NCBI GenBank assembly: GCA_902552015.1
Contig: CACDFH010000004.1
Span: 1-53,635 of the forward strand
Source of the DNA: an uncultured marine group I thaumarchaeote
Lineage (GTDB): Archaea; Thermoproteota; Nitrososphaeria; Nitrososphaerales; Nitrosopumilaceae
Direction of reading: 5' to 3'
DNA length: 53,635 nt
Within the stretch, counting starts at the first letter, position 1. Every line of letters begins with the position of its first letter. Made by a program: the position numbers and the translations under genes. Under the pieces are notes generated by a model. The model saw nothing but the letters and a program-made list of their open reading frames with translations, did not search any database and was not told the DNA's origin. Below are positions 51,757 to 53,635 of this stretch, one piece after another.

Positions 51757-53445
51757 GTGAGTAGTAAGAAAAAAACAAAGATCAAGATTACAATACCAAT
51801 TGAGAAAGTAGATGAGAAAAGAGCTGCAGATATTGAAAAAATTAGAAAATTAGATTCAAGCAAAACCGGGAAAACCGCAGACATAATTGTCAATGGTGAA
51901 CTTTTGGAAGAACAACCAGTTTACAATATTCCTAGAAATCTTTTAAAATTAAATTATAGAAATGATAGATTTGCAATGGCTCTTGGACAATTAATACAGA
52001 TTCGACAAAATGAAAATGTTCCAAATGCCGCAGATGGATGGAATATGGATGATCGACGGTTACCACAGGAGACACCAATTCCAAAAAATTGGAAAGATAG
52101 AGAAGCTGATGATCTTGGTGGAGATGTGCATCAAATTAGACAACTCATTAAAGGCGAACAACCTGAAAGTACATCTAGACAGACTGAGTATAAAACACTC
52201 AAACAAACCATGTTAGATCATATTGAGATATCAAAGACAAATACTAATGGTCAAAGAGACCCAGCTGTTATTACAGCAGATGGAATACTAGTTAATGGTA
52301 ACAGACGAGACTGTGTTTTAGAAGAATTCTATCAAAAAGCTGTTGCGGATAAAACAAAATCTGGTAAAGATGTTGAAAAATATCTTACCATGATGGTAGC
52401 GATTTGTCCTCCTAAAATTACTTTAACAGATATTCAAGAAATGGAAGCATGGGAACAAGAAAGCAAAGACGATAGAGCAAGCTTCCCTCCAATCGATAGA
52501 GCAAATCTATGGCATAAGATTTACAAATCACATTGTTTGATACAAGGATTACCATTAAAAGATGAGGAAACTAACGATTGGCAAGCTGCAGTGATTTCAC
52601 AAATTGCAACTAAAGCTAAAAACAGAAGTAAGGAATATGTAAGAACTAATCTTAACGCATTTGAACTTGCAAATGAAGTTTTAGAATTATTAGGAAGAAA
52701 AGGCGAACTGTGGAGGATTTCAGAAACAGAAAAAGGAGTTACAAGCAAAGTGAGCGAGTACGTAACAAAAACACAAGCACCGTTGTATGGAAATGCAAGT
52801 GATGAAGAAAAGGAATTGCTCATTAAACAAACAGCTGCAATGTTACAAGCTGCATGGGCGCAAGAACAACAAATTGGTGCAGAGGAAGAAGAAGAAGGAG
52901 AGGAATTGAACGAAGGAGATTTGCTTAATAGCTATACATTCCAATTCATGGGACGAACTTCAAAAAAAGTAATGGGTACAAGTAGCGAAACATTCAATGA
53001 TGAATATTTTGAAGATTGGGATTTTGAAGATTCAGAATATGCAAAAAAATTTGATGAAGATTTGGAAAAAGCAGTGGAAGATAAGAAAGATGAAGGTAAA
53101 ATTAAAGAGCCATCAAGATTGCTAAATGACTCTAGAAGAAAAATTGCAAAGATTGTGAAAGCTATGGGTAAATCTTCAATTTCAGGAAAACAAATGTTAC
53201 AAGAAATAGCAAATAATGAAGGCGCAAAGACAATTTCAGATATGTCAAAGGAGTTGACAGAAATCAAGAAAAAATTACCAAAACCAGAAACAAAAGGTAA
53301 AGCTACTAAACGTAAAGCTACTAAACGTAAAGCTACTAAACGTAAAGCTACTAAACGTAAAGCTACTAAACGTAAAGCTACTAAACGTAAAGCTCCTAAA
53401 CGTAAAGCTACTAAACGTAAAGCTACAAAGAAAAGAAGAAGATAG
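51757..53445 (+). CDS. ParB/Srx-like protein with basic KRKAT-repeat tail
   Basis: About 562 residues from the GTG at 51757, chosen because a TATA-like box lies 25 bases upstream (a TTG at 51748 is also in frame). Residues 168-184, DPAVITADGILVNGNRR, match the ParB/Srx core, where a strand-turn-GNRR/GHRR motif holds the nucleotide or catalytic site. No HTH is evident. A Glu/Asp-rich stretch (EEEEEGEELNEGD) and a C-terminal tail of KRKAT pentads resembling histone H1 tails follow. The tail should bind DNA non-specifically. The gene follows the helicase-nuclease by 60 bases and precedes a truncated gene by 5. Role unknown; genome maintenance or defence is a guess from context. Confidence 0.65.
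   Translation: MSSKKKTKIKITIPIEKVDEKRAADIEKIRKLDSSKTGKTADIIVNGELLEEQPVYNIPRNLLKLNYRNDRFAMALGQLIQIRQNENVPNAADGWNMDDRRLPQETPIPKNWKDREADDLGGDVHQIRQLIKGEQPESTSRQTEYKTLKQTMLDHIEISKTNTNGQRDPAVITADGILVNGNRRDCVLEEFYQKAVADKTKSGKDVEKYLTMMVAICPPKITLTDIQEMEAWEQESKDDRASFPPIDRANLWHKIYKSHCLIQGLPLKDEETNDWQAAVISQIATKAKNRSKEYVRTNLNAFELANEVLELLGRKGELWRISETEKGVTSKVSEYVTKTQAPLYGNASDEEKELLIKQTAAMLQAAWAQEQQIGAEEEEEGEELNEGDLLNSYTFQFMGRTSKKVMGTSSETFNDEYFEDWDFEDSEYAKKFDEDLEKAVEDKKDEGKIKEPSRLLNDSRRKIAKIVKAMGKSSISGKQMLQEIANNEGAKTISDMSKELTEIKKKLPKPETKGKATKRKATKRKATKRKATKRKATKRKATKRKAPKRKATKRKATKKRRR
53299..53433 (+). repeat. 15-bp minisatellite encoding KRKAT pentads
   Basis: Tandem units AAAGCTACTAAACGT starting at 53299, repeated in frame eight times with one substitution (unit 7) and a degenerate ninth. 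Each unit encodes Lys-Ala-Thr-Lys-Arg. The near identity of the units suggests slippage; the count may vary between strains. Confidence 0.92.
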
Positions 53446-53450
53446 AATAA

Positions 53451-53635
53451 ATGAAAATTAAAGTTAGTAAAACAGATAATTTTTTAAAAGTTATTCCTCA
53501 AGAAACTTGGAAACCAGTACAAAAGATGAGTTTGAGGACTTTAGGTTTTGTTGAAAAAAATAATGAGTTTATTAAAAAGACTGATGATTTTGAACATGTA
53601 ATAAATTTATTAAAAAAGAAATTTTCAAATAAACA
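53451..53635 (+). CDS. Partial gene following the ParB-like gene, cut by window edge
   Basis: Sixty-one codons from ATG 53451 to the edge, starting 5 bases after the previous stop, so likely co-transcribed. The fragment is basic and lysine-rich (KIKVSKTDNFLKVIPQETW, then LRTLGFVEKNNEFIKKTDDF). It is too short for family assignment. The presence of a leading small strand-helix unit is compatible with the N-terminus of a larger helicase or nuclease, but this is a guess. Confidence 0.6.
   Translation, partial: MKIKVSKTDNFLKVIPQETWKPVQKMSLRTLGFVEKNNEFIKKTDDFEHVINLLKKKFSNK

Noticed and set aside
53299-53433. Tandem repeats as a CRISPR array
   Set aside because: Units are 15 bases with no spacers and run in frame through a coding sequence; it is a minisatellite, not CRISPR.

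Overview
The window reads as the chromosome of a marine ammonia-oxidising archaeon of the Nitrososphaerota (Thaumarchaeota), close to Nitrosopumilus. The grounds are protein content, not a database search: archaeal/eukaryotic-type information proteins (eS19, PDCD5, Nep1, RNase P Rpr2/RPP21), an archaeal A-type ATP synthase, two Amt ammonium transporters, PII proteins, a plastocyanin-like copper protein with a PEFG-type C-terminal sorting tail, and exported proteins with the W-rich C-terminal repeats typical of this phylum. DNA is AT-rich, genes are tightly packed, many ORFs open with TTG or GTG, and several genes have a TATA-like box about 26 bases before the start codon, as expected for leaderless archaeal transcripts. 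No amo genes, rRNA, IS element or CRISPR array are present.

Layout. 0-2.6 kb: truncated CitE-like lyase, MDR dehydrogenase, PDCD5, eS19, RNase P subunit 4 and tRNA-Gly(TCC). 2.5-9.6 kb: Nep1, an exported glycosidase-like protein, class II ribonucleotide reductase nrdJ, and behind it an HTH/ATP-cone/NrdD-like fusion that looks like a regulator built from a dead class III reductase. 9.6-14 kb: DUF35 plus thiolase pair, zinc-finger protein, nitrilase-family hydrolase, FNR-type flavoreductase. 14-17 kb: nitrogen block with amt and divergent glnK, three micro-genes behind glnK, and a second PII-like gene with an extra C-terminal domain. 17-18.2 kb: tautomerase and rhomboid protease. 18.2-27.6 kb: a cluster of exported proteins, including a cupredoxin, a CopC-CopD-beta-propeller fusion and two pairs of paralogues; five of them are predicted to have histidine as first mature residue, which suggests a copper-handling system. 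27.8-29.2 kb: divergent pyrB and pyrI. 29.2-41 kb: A-type ATP synthase genes (K, D, B, A, E, I, C) interrupted by a rhodanese and the second amt. 41-48.5 kb: a catalytically degenerate Cas4-like protein, small membrane proteins, and a nucleotide block (UMP kinase, HD phosphohydrolase, dTMP kinase), then an ABC1/UbiB kinase. 48.5-53.6 kb: a superfamily I helicase fused to an Fe-S nuclease domain, a ParB-like protein with a lysine/arginine repeat tail, and a truncated following gene.

The strongest candidates for undescribed biology are the His-first exported copper cluster, the NrdD-derived putative regulator next to nrdJ, the glnK micro-gene module with a motif shared by the amt/glnK and PII-like promoters, and the helicase-nuclease/ParB-like block at the right edge. 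Microproteins of 20-60 residues were found by translating the gaps between larger genes. Every stretch longer than about 250 bases without a large gene is covered by an entry below.
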